This document shows positions 44,116-53,521 of a DNA stretch of 64,000 nucleotides, in pieces (positions within the stretch are counted from its first letter, which is position 1; each line of letters starts with the position of its first letter). The DNA lies in the NCBI GenBank assembly GCA_963205315.1, contig CAUJIO010000008.1, positions 1 to 64,000 on the forward strand. Reading direction: 5' to 3'. Position numbers and translations under genes: made by a program. The notes under the pieces were generated by a model that was given only the letters and a program-made list of their open reading frames with translations, was not told the DNA's origin and did no database searches. The DNA comes from Pseudomonadota bacterium (GTDB taxonomy: Bacteria; Pseudomonadota; Alphaproteobacteria; Rhizobiales; Aestuariivirgaceae).

Positions 44116-45302
44116 GCGACGCCACATTCAAGTTCGAGAAGCACAACCGCTCGCTGATGGAGCGTCTGTTCGAGCCACCGGCGGTCGGCAGGATGTCTCC
44201 GGTCGCCAAGCTTGTCGCCAGCGTGATCCTGATCGTGTGGTCGGCCTATGTGTTGTTCCCGATCTATTGGGTGGTCATTACATCCTTCAAGGATGCGCCG
44301 TTGGTTGACGGCGGCCCCTACTATGTTCCCTTCATTGACTTTCAGCCCAAAACCGATGGCTGGAAGTATGCGTTTAACATTTCAACCGACCCATTCTGCG
44401 ATGTTGCGTCCCTCGCGCGCCATCTCTGGCTGAATGTACATAACGCCTTCGCTTTCATCGTTTCGCCTGTCGTCACCATCCCGCCGATGCAGCCCCAGAT
44501 CTGCAAGATCTATCTCGCCTTTACAAACTCGATCGTCATCGGTGTGTCTTCAACTGTACTGTGCGTGGCCTTTGGCAGCATGGCGGCCTACGCGCTTGCG
44601 CGTTTCGAGTATAAGCCGAGGTTTGGAAACGTCCTGATGTTTGCCCTGCTGGCGCTCGCAGCCATTCTCGCCAGTTCATACGTGAACCTGCATTGGACAA
44701 TCATCACGGCTGTCGCACTCGCCCTGTTCGTTCTTCTCGCGCGGACCGTTGGCAGGAGGTTCAAAGGCAGGCTCGGCAACGGCGACATCCTGTTCTGGAT
44801 CATTTCGCAGCGTATCCTTCCGCCTGTCGTGGTGATCATTCCCATCTACATGATGTTCCAGGCTGTGGGACTTCTCGACACGCAGCTGGCGCTGATCCTC
44901 GTCTATGCCGTCGCCAACCTCCCGATCGTCGTTTGGCTGATGCACGACTTCTTCGCGGGTCTTCCCATTGAACTGGAGGAATCGGCCCAGCTTGATGGTG
45001 CCAGCAAGTTCGCCATCTTCTGGGATATCGTCCTGCCGCTGACCAAGCCGGGCCTCGCCGCGACGACCCTTCTGACTCTCATTCTGAACTGGAACGAGTA
45101 TCTGTTCGCTGTCTTTCTTTCCACCGCCAAGGCTTCCACCATGCCGATCATGATCGCATCGAAGAATTCCGGCGAGCGTGGCATCCTCTGGTGGGAGATG
45201 TCGGCGATCATCGTCGTGATGATCGTTCCGGTCATCATCATGGCAATCGTCCTGCAACGCTTCATCGCCAAGGGTGTCCTGCTTGGCGCGGTCAAAGGTT
45301 AA
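44112..45302 (+). CDS. ABC importer permease (MalG type), enlarged
   Basis: A 396-aa permease, more than 100 residues longer than usual. The EAA loop ELEESAQLDGASKFAIFWD and the C-terminal GVLLGAVKG are standard. Extra material lies in a periplasmic loop (about 55-140) and in two additional hydrophobic segments (VLMFALLALAAILASSYV and IITAVALALFVLLARTV) between the first and second halves. Its partner permease is also enlarged, so the two inserts may have co-evolved. The ATPase gene begins 10 bp downstream. Confidence 0.9.
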   Translation: MSDATFKFEKHNRSLMERLFEPPAVGRMSPVAKLVASVILIVWSAYVLFPIYWVVITSFKDAPLVDGGPYYVPFIDFQPKTDGWKYAFNISTDPFCDVASLARHLWLNVHNAFAFIVSPVVTIPPMQPQICKIYLAFTNSIVIGVSSTVLCVAFGSMAAYALARFEYKPRFGNVLMFALLALAAILASSYVNLHWTIITAVALALFVLLARTVGRRFKGRLGNGDILFWIISQRILPPVVVIIPIYMMFQAVGLLDTQLALILVYAVANLPIVVWLMHDFFAGLPIELEESAQLDGASKFAIFWDIVLPLTKPGLAATTLLTLILNWNEYLFAVFLSTAKASTMPIMIASKNSGERGILWWEMSAIIVVMIVPVIIMAIVLQRFIAKGVLLGAVKG

Positions 45303-45312
45303 GAGAAGAGCA

Positions 45313-46380
45313 ATGGCAAGCAACCCCGGCGTACCGGTTTCATTCGACAAGATCCAAAAGTCCTTCGGCCCGGTGCGGGTTCTGGAGGAGCTGAATCTGC
45401 AGGTCGCGCCGGGTGAATTCCTCGTGCTGCTTGGTGCCTCGGGCTCCGGCAAGACAACGGCGTTGCGCATTCTTTCCGGCCTCGAGACGGCGACGTCCGG
45501 AACGATCCGGATTGGCGACCGCGATGTCACCAACATCCTGCCCAAGTATCGTGACATCTCGATGGTGTTCCAGTCCTATGCGCTCTATCCGCACAAGACG
45601 GTGGCCGAGAACATCGGCTTTCCGCTCAAGGTGCGCAAGGTGCCGCAAGACGCGCTGGAGACCGCAGTCAAGGATGCCGCAGCCCAGGTACAGATCGACC
45701 AGCTCTTGCATCGTTATCCGCGCGAGCTTTCCGGCGGCCAGCGCCAGCGTGTGGCGCTCGCCCGCGCCATGGTGCGGCGCCCATCCGTCTTCCTCATGGA
45801 CGAGCCGCTATCCAATCTCGATGCCAAGCTTCGCGGCCACATGCGCGCCGAACTCAAGCACATGCAATCGGCGCTCGGGACTACAACCATCTACGTGACT
45901 CATGATCAGATCGAGGCGATGACATTGGCCCACCGCGTGGCCATTCTCGAGAAGGGTGTGTTGCAGCAACTCGACACGCCGGCGAAGATATACAATGATC
46001 CGGCCAATCTTTTTGTGGCGCAGTTCATCGGCTCGCCGCCGATGAACGTGATCCATGGAAGCCTGGAAGGGTCGAGCTTCAAGACGCGCGGTACCGCTGT
46101 CGATGTGTCAGTCTCGGGCCGTATCCCGTCCGCCATCCTCGGTGTGCGCCCCGAGGATTGTTCGGTCGTAGCCCCGGGCAAGGGCAATATCGAGGCAGAG
46201 ATCTACACCGTCGAACTGATCGGTGATCATACTCTGGTGACGGTGAAAACCGGTTCCGACATGTTGACCGTCAAGGCCCCCAAGGATTTCATTGGAAGCA
46301 TGGGGGAGAACATCGGCGTCTCGGTCAGCAAGGAACATCTTTTCGTCTTTAACGCCGAGACCGGCGCGCGGATGCGTTGA
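45313..46380 (+). CDS. ABC sugar importer ATPase (UgpC/MalK type)
   Basis: A 355-aa CUT1 ATPase: Walker A GASGSGKTTA, Q-loop VFQSYALYP, signature LSGGQRQR, Walker B running into LMDEPLSNLDA, switch VTHDQIEAMTLAHR, then a TOBE-type C-terminus. ATG 45313 with AAGAGAAGAG upstream is the start. It completes the importer formed by the genes at 41348, 42979 and 44112. Its stop is 12 bp from the convergent amidohydrolase stop. Confidence 0.92.
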   Translation: MASNPGVPVSFDKIQKSFGPVRVLEELNLQVAPGEFLVLLGASGSGKTTALRILSGLETATSGTIRIGDRDVTNILPKYRDISMVFQSYALYPHKTVAENIGFPLKVRKVPQDALETAVKDAAAQVQIDQLLHRYPRELSGGQRQRVALARAMVRRPSVFLMDEPLSNLDAKLRGHMRAELKHMQSALGTTTIYVTHDQIEAMTLAHRVAILEKGVLQQLDTPAKIYNDPANLFVAQFIGSPPMNVIHGSLEGSSFKTRGTAVDVSVSGRIPSAILGVRPEDCSVVAPGKGNIEAEIYTVELIGDHTLVTVKTGSDMLTVKAPKDFIGSMGENIGVSVSKEHLFVFNAETGARMR

Positions 46381-46392
46381 AAGCTGTCCGGC

Positions 46393-47694
46393 TCACGCCG
46401 CCTTGCGGCGTGGGTTACGGGCCTGTGACAGTGCCGACCCACGCTTGGCAAAGCGTCCGCCCTTCATGACGCCGACGATCCGCTGTTGATCCTGGAGGAG
46501 GCGGATGTCGTCCAGCGGATTGCCGTCAAGCAAGACGAGGTCGGCGAGAAAGCCTGTTTTGATTTGCCCCGTCTCGCCTTCCATCCGCATCAACTCCGCG
46601 CCCTGGCGCGTTGCGGCGATGATCGCGTCCATCGGTGAAAACCCGAAGAGATTGACGAAGTGCTCGAGGTCGCGGGCGTTCTCGCCCATCGGGTTAGTAA
46701 TGAAGGCGCCGTAATCGCCGCCCGGCAGAACCCGCACGCCGCGCTTGTGCAAATCGCTCATGCAGCGCGTCACGGTTTCCACTTCGCTTTCCATCGATGC
46801 GATCTTCGCCGCACTCCACTTGAGATCGAACTCCCTGTGGCGCTTCAGCATGCTGATCGGCAATCCTGCCGCAGGTGCCACGAACACCCGGTCCTTCGCT
46901 TCTTCCAGCATGTCCCGCGCCTCTGTGTCGGCATGTGGCGCGTGGTAGATGACCTGCACGCCCTGGCGAACGCACATCTTCACGCCCGAGGAACTCGTGC
47001 AATGCGTGGCGACCATCAGTCGGCGGGCATTGGCGACTTCCATGACGGCGGCAAGCTCGCGCTCGCTGATGACGGTCACCGTGTCATCGGCGTGCATATG
47101 GCCCCAGTCGCGATCGCCCGAGACATTCACCTTGATCGTATCAACGCCATCGCGTGCCGCGAGACGCGCCGCCTTGGTGAATTCATCGGCGCCATCGCAT
47201 GTGACGGTGAACCGGACATTGCGCGGGAACGTGAGATAGTTGTTGTCGAGATCACCAAGGTTGCCGGATGGAGAAATCTCCTGCCCCGCGGCGCGCATTC
47301 GCGGCCCCGCGAACAGTCCTCTGTTGATGGCATCGCGCACCGCAACGTCGACGCGCGGCTTGGCGGAAGCCGCCGAGAACAGGCTGGTGAAACCGCACCC
47401 CAGCAGCATTTGCGCGTTTGACAGCGCGACGAGCGAATGATCCTCCGGCTGAATCTCGACCGCCTGATACATGGATGTCAGATTGTTGAAAGAGATGTGG
47501 CAATGCGCTTCCGTCAGGCCGGGCATGATCGTCAGGCCTTCGCAATCGATCGTCTCGTCGTCAGGCGAAACAGGAATGCTCCCGCCGGCGCCCACCACGG
47601 CGGCGATGCGTTCGCCATCGACGCTGACTGTGCCCTTGAACGCCGCGGCCCCGCTGGCATCGATGATTGTGGCGTTGCTGAAATGCGTCCGCAT
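46393..47694 (-). CDS. Amidohydrolase family protein (imidazolonepropionase/prolidase-like)
   Basis: A 433-aa metal-dependent hydrolase. The metal set is visible: His64 and His66 in EAHCHIS, a probable carboxylated Lys in DTIKVNVSG, His in MVATHCTSS and VIYHAPHAD, and the catalytic Asp in LPGGDYGAF. No signal peptide is seen, so it is cytoplasmic. The start is ATG 47694. It lies 117 bp downstream of the GlpD-like gene on the same strand and may share its transcript. It probably cleaves an amide, imide or cyclic substrate; no closer call is justified. Confidence 0.87.
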   Translation of the reverse strand: MRTHFSNATIIDASGAAAFKGTVSVDGERIAAVVGAGGSIPVSPDDETIDCEGLTIMPGLTEAHCHISFNNLTSMYQAVEIQPEDHSLVALSNAQMLLGCGFTSLFSAASAKPRVDVAVRDAINRGLFAGPRMRAAGQEISPSGNLGDLDNNYLTFPRNVRFTVTCDGADEFTKAARLAARDGVDTIKVNVSGDRDWGHMHADDTVTVISERELAAVMEVANARRLMVATHCTSSSGVKMCVRQGVQVIYHAPHADTEARDMLEEAKDRVFVAPAAGLPISMLKRHREFDLKWSAAKIASMESEVETVTRCMSDLHKRGVRVLPGGDYGAFITNPMGENARDLEHFVNLFGFSPMDAIIAATRQGAELMRMEGETGQIKTGFLADLVLLDGNPLDDIRLLQDQQRIVGVMKGGRFAKRGSALSQARNPRRKAA

Positions 47695-47811
47695 GCAAGG
47701 TCCTCCACGATTGGCCCAATTGCAGCATGGCATGTCGTGCGGCATCTGCAAAGCCGGGGCTGGCAGGTAGTTCCTTGCCGCCAGCCGCTTCGAACGCGTC
47801 GCACGGCTGGT

Positions 47812-49494
47812 TCAGCCGCCGGCGGATGGCTGCGGCACGCGCCGTCTCGCGAGCTCGGCTTCGGCATTCTCGATTTCAGCGGTCTTGCGCAATTCGTCCC
47901 ACTTGAGGATCGGTGCGGCGATCGCCGCAGTCTCATGGATCACCGCCGGTGACAACAGCCCCTCCATGGCGATAGCGGTGCGTCGCAGCAGCAGATCGGC
48001 GAGCCGCCTCACGTTCTCATGCGTGCAGATATACGCGATCTCAGCCGAACTGTAGCCGGGAAGCGAAGCAAGCGGCCTGTCGTCTGTCCTTGCCATGAAC
48101 GATTGCAACGCCCTGGCCTGTGTACCGTACCGTTCGAGCAGAAAACGCGCCCTGTCGCGGCTCAACGGCTGCAATGTCTCGGCGAATGCGTCCCGGGCCA
48201 TGTCATCCCGGGGATAGTCACGGCCACCGCCAATCGGCAGATCTTCCGTGCTGATCTTGCGGGTCTTGCCCAGCATCGACAGGACTGCGTCGCAAGTCTG
48301 TTCGGAGAAGGCCCGGAAGGTCGTCCACTTGCCGCCGATGAGCGAAAGAACAGGGATATCGCTGCCCGGAACGATGTCGCGTGCGATGGCGTGATCGCGG
48401 GATACGGACCCCATGTCCACACCGTCTGAACGCGGCAGCGGCCTGACACCGCAATAGGTCAGGATCACATCACGTCGGGACAGTTTGATGCCGGGGAAGA
48501 TCTCGCTCACGGAAGCGAGCATATAGTCGGTTTCCTCCACACTGCAGATCGCCTGGTCCGGGTCCTTGATGGCAATATCGGTTGCGCCGATCAGCGCATT
48601 GCCGAAGAACGGATAGGCCAGATTGAAACGGCCGTCCGATGTGCCGAAATACATCATGCGGTCTTTGAGTGCCGCGATCAGATCCTTGTTGTCGACGATG
48701 ACATGCGAACCCTTCGAACCGCCCATGTGAGCCGAAGAAATGCCCAATCCGGCATTCACCTTGTCGATCCAGGCGCCGCCGGCGTTGATGATGACGTCGG
48801 CCGAGACCTTGTAGGTCGTTCCGCTGATCGTATCTTCCAAAGTCAACATCTGTCCGTCGGCCCGTCCGGCCACGCGGGTATATGTCGAGGCCCTGCTGGT
48901 GGAGCAAGCCGCGAGTCCATCCTGCACCAGCTCAAGGCCGAGCCGTTCGGCGTGTGTGACTCGCCCCTCGTAATAGACGCCGGCGGCAATGATGTCGGAA
49001 GCCAGAGCCGGGTGCTCTCGCCGCAATGTGGCCGTGTTGAAAAAGCGGTGGTCCGGCAGGGCCTGAACCTTGCGGCTATAGGCATCGTAGATCCGCAGGC
49101 CGATCTCGATGAGCAGGGCGCCGCGCTCCTTCAACTTGGCTTTGAAGCCAAGAAAATTCAGGACCGCCGGCGTCAGGCCTGCAAGCCAAGACCTTGCGGG
49201 CAGCACTGTTTCCAGCGCCTTCACGAAATGCGGCGCGTTGCGCAGCAGGCGGTTGCGCTCCATCGCCGATTCTCGCACGAGCCTGAACTCGTTCGTTTCA
49301 AGATACTTGATTCCGCCGTGGATGAGGCGGGAGGGGGCAGCACTGGCTCCGCAGCAGATGTCTCCACGGTCGATCAGCAGGCAGTCCACACCCTGCAGGC
49401 AGAGGTCGCGGAATGTGCCGCAGCCATTGATGCCGGCGCCGATGATGAGAACGGAATAGTGGGCGTGTGCGGACATCTTCGCCTGTTCCGGCAT
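47812..49494 (-). CDS. FAD-dependent glycerol-3-phosphate dehydrogenase family protein (GlpD/EryB-like)
   Basis: A 560-aa membrane-associated flavoprotein. The FAD motif is VLIIGAGINGCGTFRD near the N-terminus, with the GlpD-type block SAAPSRLIHGGIKYLE and the C-terminal DAO_C domain (SAEIAYICTHENVRRLADLL with catalytic-side Arg). GlpD passes electrons from glycerol 3-phosphate to quinone; EryB, a close homologue, oxidises erythritol phosphate. ATG 49494 is taken as start, with AGGAGG 12 nt upstream; ATG 49476 is an alternative. Given the polyol-rich surroundings, a polyol phosphate substrate is quite possible. Confidence 0.85.
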   Translation of the reverse strand: MPEQAKMSAHAHYSVLIIGAGINGCGTFRDLCLQGVDCLLIDRGDICCGASAAPSRLIHGGIKYLETNEFRLVRESAMERNRLLRNAPHFVKALETVLPARSWLAGLTPAVLNFLGFKAKLKERGALLIEIGLRIYDAYSRKVQALPDHRFFNTATLRREHPALASDIIAAGVYYEGRVTHAERLGLELVQDGLAACSTSRASTYTRVAGRADGQMLTLEDTISGTTYKVSADVIINAGGAWIDKVNAGLGISSAHMGGSKGSHVIVDNKDLIAALKDRMMYFGTSDGRFNLAYPFFGNALIGATDIAIKDPDQAICSVEETDYMLASVSEIFPGIKLSRRDVILTYCGVRPLPRSDGVDMGSVSRDHAIARDIVPGSDIPVLSLIGGKWTTFRAFSEQTCDAVLSMLGKTRKISTEDLPIGGGRDYPRDDMARDAFAETLQPLSRDRARFLLERYGTQARALQSFMARTDDRPLASLPGYSSAEIAYICTHENVRRLADLLLRRTAIAMEGLLSPAVIHETAAIAAPILKWDELRKTAEIENAEAELARRRVPQPSAGG

Positions 49495-49649
49495 TGTTTG
49501 ACATCGCCTCCTGTCACGTTGCACCCGTTGGGCGTCATTCGTCTGACGGCACCACGATTATCAGACGCACTCTCTCAAAGGAACGATCGACAGACCCGCC
49601 CCCCTGCACGACTCCGGGGATTGACAAGCAACGGCCATCGCGGCACGTT

Positions 49650-49668
49650 GACCAAAGTGGTCCGACCA
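49650..49668. promoter_or_regulatory. FadR/GntR-type operator before the sugar-acid operon
   Basis: TGGTC-C-GACCA (49658-49668) is the classical dyad bound by FadR-subfamily (FCD) GntR proteins. It overlaps a second dyad, GACCA-AAG-TGGTC (49650-49662). It lies in the divergent region between the GlpD-like gene and the dehydratase gene, about 60 bp before the GTG at 49729. The operon encodes an FCD-type GntR protein at 53522, the natural candidate to bind here. Confidence 0.6.
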
Positions 49669-49728
49669 ATATGATAAACCAGTCGGCGCATCGGATTTGC
49701 TAACCCGGTCCATTGCAGAGGTTGCGGC

Positions 49729-50865
49729 GTGAAAATCAGAGACATCAAAGCCTACGCCATCTCCGTCCGGGTCGAGAACGGCGCAACGCTCGCGATCGGG
49801 CGCGCCGTCAAGCGGGACTCGGTCGTGGTGAAAGTGACAACCGAAAGCGGACTGGTGGGCTATGGGGAATCCCACCATGGCCGGTCGGCCAACATCATTG
49901 CCGAGATCGTCAACACCACGCTGAAGGACATCGTGCTGCCTGCCTCTGCCGATGACGTTGTCGGAGTCTGGTCGAAGATCTACGAATGGCAACTGCGCAG
50001 CCATGGCATGGGCGCCGCCACCGCGATGGCCATGAGCGGCCTCGACATGGCCCTGTGGGACATCCGTGCCAAGGCCGCAGGCTGGCCACTGTGGAAGCTT
50101 CTGGGCGGCAGCAACGCCAGGAAGATCAAGGCCTATGCCGGCGGGGTGGCGCTTGGCTGGCAGGAGCCGCAGGCGCTCATCGATGAAATCGCGCCGCATG
50201 TCGCCCTTGGTTACAAGGCCGTCAAGCTGCGGGTCGGCGACCGCACCGACCGTGACATTGCGCGGGTCGCGGCCGTGCGCAAGGCCTATGGCGACGGCCT
50301 GACGATTCTCGTCGATGCCAACACGGGCTACAGTGTCGAGGATGTGCGCCGCGTCATGCCGGTCTATGAGGAACTCGGTGTCGGCTGGCTCGAGGAGCCG
50401 TTCTCGCCCAGCGATCACTCAAGTTATGCGCGCGCGGCAGCACTGGGCAAAGTGCCTCTCGCCGCCGGCGAAAATCACTACACACGGTTCGAGTTCGCGC
50501 GCGTGCTGGATGATGGTTTCATCACCATTCTCCAGCCTGATCTGTCGAAGGCGGGCGGAATCACCGAGGTCATGCGCATCGCTCACACGGCCTCGACATG
50601 GCGGCTGCCGGTCTGCCCCCATTCCTCCATCACGGCGCTCAACATGGCCAGCACCATCCATTTGCTGAAGTCCATCGACAATGCGGGTTACTTCGAGGCT
50701 GACGTGTCGCATGGCAACCCGTTCCGCGAGAAGATGTCCTCGCCTCCCTACACAGTGATGCCGGACGGAACGGTGGAATTGCCCGATGGTCCGGGGATCG
50801 GCATCGAAATCGATGATGCCTTCCTTGAAGCGCATGCCTTCATTCCCGGCCGGAATTTCGTCTGA
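49729..50865 (+). CDS. Mandelate racemase / muconate lactonizing enzyme family sugar-acid dehydratase
   Basis: A 378-aa enolase-superfamily enzyme. The capping domain is about 1-125 and the barrel follows. Metal ligands Asp196, Glu222 and Glu248 (LVDANTGY, WLEEPF, AAGENHY) line up with mandelate racemase Asp195, Glu221 and Glu247. The Asp271-His298 dyad is present (QPDLSKAGG; CPHSS). The first base motif reads Lys166-x-Arg168 instead of KxK. This points to abstraction of a proton from a sugar acid and dehydration to a 2-keto-3-deoxy acid. The start is GTG 49729 with AGAGG upstream. The ALDH gene begins one base inside its stop. Confidence 0.88.
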   Translation: MKIRDIKAYAISVRVENGATLAIGRAVKRDSVVVKVTTESGLVGYGESHHGRSANIIAEIVNTTLKDIVLPASADDVVGVWSKIYEWQLRSHGMGAATAMAMSGLDMALWDIRAKAAGWPLWKLLGGSNARKIKAYAGGVALGWQEPQALIDEIAPHVALGYKAVKLRVGDRTDRDIARVAAVRKAYGDGLTILVDANTGYSVEDVRRVMPVYEELGVGWLEEPFSPSDHSSYARAAALGKVPLAAGENHYTRFEFARVLDDGFITILQPDLSKAGGITEVMRIAHTASTWRLPVCPHSSITALNMASTIHLLKSIDNAGYFEADVSHGNPFREKMSSPPYTVMPDGTVELPDGPGIGIEIDDAFLEAHAFIPGRNFV

Positions 50866-52307
50866 TGGAAAGCGGAGCCATGTATACGGAACTTGATCTC
50901 TTCATCGGCGGAGAGCGCATTGGCAGTGCACTCCGCAGCGGCGAGCCGGTTCTCAACCCGGCCACCGGCGATGTCATCGGAACATTGCCGCATGCCACGC
51001 GCGCCGATCTCGACCGGGCGCTGGAGACCTCCGCGCGGGCATTCAAGGTCTGGAAACGCACGCTGGCCGTGGATCGCGCCAAGATCATGCGGCGCGCTGC
51101 CGATATCCTGCGCGACAGGCAGGAACGGATCGCGCAGATCCTGACGCTCGAAGAGGGCAAGCCGCTGCGCGAGTCCCGGGCCGAGCTGACGTTGTCGATC
51201 GAAACGCTCGACTGGATGGCGGATGAAGGACGCCGGTCTTACGGCCGCGTCATTCCCGGCCACACGCCGGACGCCCGGGTATTGGCGGTGCGTGAGCCGG
51301 TAGGCCCCGTTGCTGCGTTCACGCCCTGGAATTTTCCGGCCCTCACGACGCTGCGCAAGATATCGGGCGCGTTAGGGGCAGGGTGCTCGATCATCCTCAA
51401 GGCGGCGGAAGAGACCCCCGGAACGGCCGTGGAAATCGCGCGCGCCTTCGAGGACGCCGGCCTGCCAGACGGTGTCCTGCAACTGGTCTTCGGCGTTCCC
51501 GCCGACGTGTCGGAATATCTCCTGGCGTCCGATGTCATCCGCAAGATTTCCTTCACTGGCTCGACCCGGGTTGGCCAGAACCTCGCGGCGATGGCGGCCA
51601 GCCGCAGCATTCGCTTCACCATGGAACTTGGTGGACATGCGCCGGTCCTGGTCTTCCCGGACGCCGATATCGACAAGGCCGTCGAACTGATGGGCGGCTT
51701 CAAGTATCGCAATGCCGGTCAGGTCTGCGTCGCACCGACGCGTTTCTTCGTACACGAGGATGTTCACGATCGCTTCGCGTCCGCTCTGACGGCTTTCGCC
51801 GCCAATCTCAAGGTGGGCGATGGTCTTGACAAAGCCAGCACGATGGGTCCGATGGCCAATCTCCGGCGGGTCGATGCCATGCAAGCCATGGTCGACGACG
51901 CGAAGCGCACAGGCGCAACGATTACCACCGGTGGCGAACGCATCGGCAATGCCGGTTATTTCTTCGCGCCGACGGTAATGACCGGGGTGCAGGACGCCGC
52001 CCGCATTCTTCGCGAAGAGCCCTTCGGTCCGATTGCGCCGATCATGCGTTTCTCCGGCATGGACGAAGTCATCGCCAGAGCGAACAGTCTGCCCTTCGGC
52101 CTGTCATCCTATGTGTTCACCGCCTCGGAGCGCACAGCCCGCATCATGTCGCAGGAACTCGAAGCTGGAATGGTGGCCGTCAACTCGGCAACAGTCTCTC
52201 TGCCGCAGGCTCCGTTCGGCGGAATCAAGTCCAGCGGCGAAGGCTCGGAAGGCGGTATCGAAGGTCTTCAGGCCTACACCCAAACCAAGCTCGTCGTTCA
52301 ACAATAG
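50865..52307 (+). CDS. NAD(P)-dependent aldehyde dehydrogenase (succinate/ketoglutarate semialdehyde type)
   Basis: A 480-aa hydrolytic aldehyde dehydrogenase. The general-base Glu is in TMELGGHAP and the catalytic Cys in NAGQVCVAPT, with PWNFPALTTLRK and GSTRVGQNL at the cofactor site. ATG 50865 shares a base with the upstream stop; ATG 50880 is an alternative. In the operon it probably converts a semialdehyde, for example 2-ketoglutarate semialdehyde, formed after the dehydratase step. Substrate remains inferred. Confidence 0.9.
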   Translation: MESGAMYTELDLFIGGERIGSALRSGEPVLNPATGDVIGTLPHATRADLDRALETSARAFKVWKRTLAVDRAKIMRRAADILRDRQERIAQILTLEEGKPLRESRAELTLSIETLDWMADEGRRSYGRVIPGHTPDARVLAVREPVGPVAAFTPWNFPALTTLRKISGALGAGCSIILKAAEETPGTAVEIARAFEDAGLPDGVLQLVFGVPADVSEYLLASDVIRKISFTGSTRVGQNLAAMAASRSIRFTMELGGHAPVLVFPDADIDKAVELMGGFKYRNAGQVCVAPTRFFVHEDVHDRFASALTAFAANLKVGDGLDKASTMGPMANLRRVDAMQAMVDDAKRTGATITTGGERIGNAGYFFAPTVMTGVQDAARILREEPFGPIAPIMRFSGMDEVIARANSLPFGLSSYVFTASERTARIMSQELEAGMVAVNSATVSLPQAPFGGIKSSGEGSEGGIEGLQAYTQTKLVVQQ

Positions 52308-52338
52308 CGGTTTCGCCGCGCGCCACAGGGAGGTTTGA

Positions 52339-53436
52339 ATGGAACTCGGAATTTTCATGATGCCGCTGCATCCGCCGCATCGGAACGTGACGGAGACGTT
52401 CGAGGAAGACCTCGACAAGATCGTCATGGCGGACAGGCTGGGATATTCCGAAGCCTGGGTGGGTCAGCACTTCACCGCATCGACAGAACCTGTTGCCAAC
52501 CCGTTCTCGTTCATGGCGGCAGCCATTCCGCAAACAAAGCAGATCAAGCTCTGTACCGGCGTGATCAATCTGCCCTGCCATCATCCGGCGACCGTTGCTG
52601 CGGAAGCCGCGCAGTTCGACCACATGACGCGGGGACGCTTCATATTTGGTATCGGTCCCGGCGCGCTGGCCACCGACTTCCAGCTCTACGGCAACGAAGA
52701 GGGCTGGGCACGCTTGCGCAAATGCATGGAATCGATCGATGTCATCACCAGGATCTGGGCCGGCGGGCCTCCCTATGATATCAAGGGCGAATTCTATGCG
52801 ATCACTGTCGACAAGAATATCGTCCCCGAACTCGGCACCGGTTACATGCCGAAGCCTTACCAGCAGCCGCATCCGCCGATTGCCTGTTCGCTGATGAGCC
52901 CGTCGCCAGGGCTCGGCAAGATAACCGGCGAGCGCGGCTGGCTTCCGGTCTCCGCCAACTTCATCCCGGCTTACAGTGTGGCTTCGCACTGGACCAAATA
53001 TGCCGAAGGCTGCGATGCCGCCAACCGCAAGGCCGAACCCGCTGATTGGCGTGTCTCCCGCAATATCATCGTCGCCGATACGGACGAGGAGGCGCGCGCC
53101 ATCGTCTTCGATCCCAAAGGCAGCCTGAATTACTATTTCAGCTATTTGTGGAAGGCGCTCAGCCTCGCCAACTACACGCTTGTCCTCAAGGCCAATCCAA
53201 ACCAGCCGGATGCCGAAGTGACGCTCGACATGCTGCTTGAGGACCTGGTGATCTACGGCAGCCCGAAAACGGTCGCCGAGAAGATTGCCGCCTTCCGCGC
53301 GACAACCGGACCCTTCGGCCGCCTCATTCTGGCGATGCCTGACTGGGAGTACAATCGCGCTGCGCATGAGAAGTCGATGACGCTTCTCGCCACCGAGGTG
53401 CTGCCGAAATTGCGCAAGGCGAAGGCCGCTGCATGA
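52339..53436 (+). CDS. LLM-class flavin-dependent monooxygenase (luciferase-like)
   Basis: A 365-aa bacterial-luciferase-like protein: ELGIFMMPLHPPHRN at the N-terminus, SEAWVGQHF, GVINLPCHHPATVAAE and MTRGRFIFGIGPG are family marks. It uses reduced FMN from a separate reductase to oxygenate a substrate. AGGGAGG precedes ATG 52339. Its presence inside a sugar-acid operon is unexpected. It could open an organic or sulfonated side branch, or act on an aldehyde. Confidence 0.88.
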   Translation: MELGIFMMPLHPPHRNVTETFEEDLDKIVMADRLGYSEAWVGQHFTASTEPVANPFSFMAAAIPQTKQIKLCTGVINLPCHHPATVAAEAAQFDHMTRGRFIFGIGPGALATDFQLYGNEEGWARLRKCMESIDVITRIWAGGPPYDIKGEFYAITVDKNIVPELGTGYMPKPYQQPHPPIACSLMSPSPGLGKITGERGWLPVSANFIPAYSVASHWTKYAEGCDAANRKAEPADWRVSRNIIVADTDEEARAIVFDPKGSLNYYFSYLWKALSLANYTLVLKANPNQPDAEVTLDMLLEDLVIYGSPKTVAEKIAAFRATTGPFGRLILAMPDWEYNRAAHEKSMTLLATEVLPKLRKAKAAA

Positions 53437-53521
53437 TACCCGATTGTGCAGTTGATCAAAATGGGTGCCGGGATTTTTCTGGCCCTTCAACGGCGGTAGG
53501 GCGGAAGCGGCGCCAGATGAC

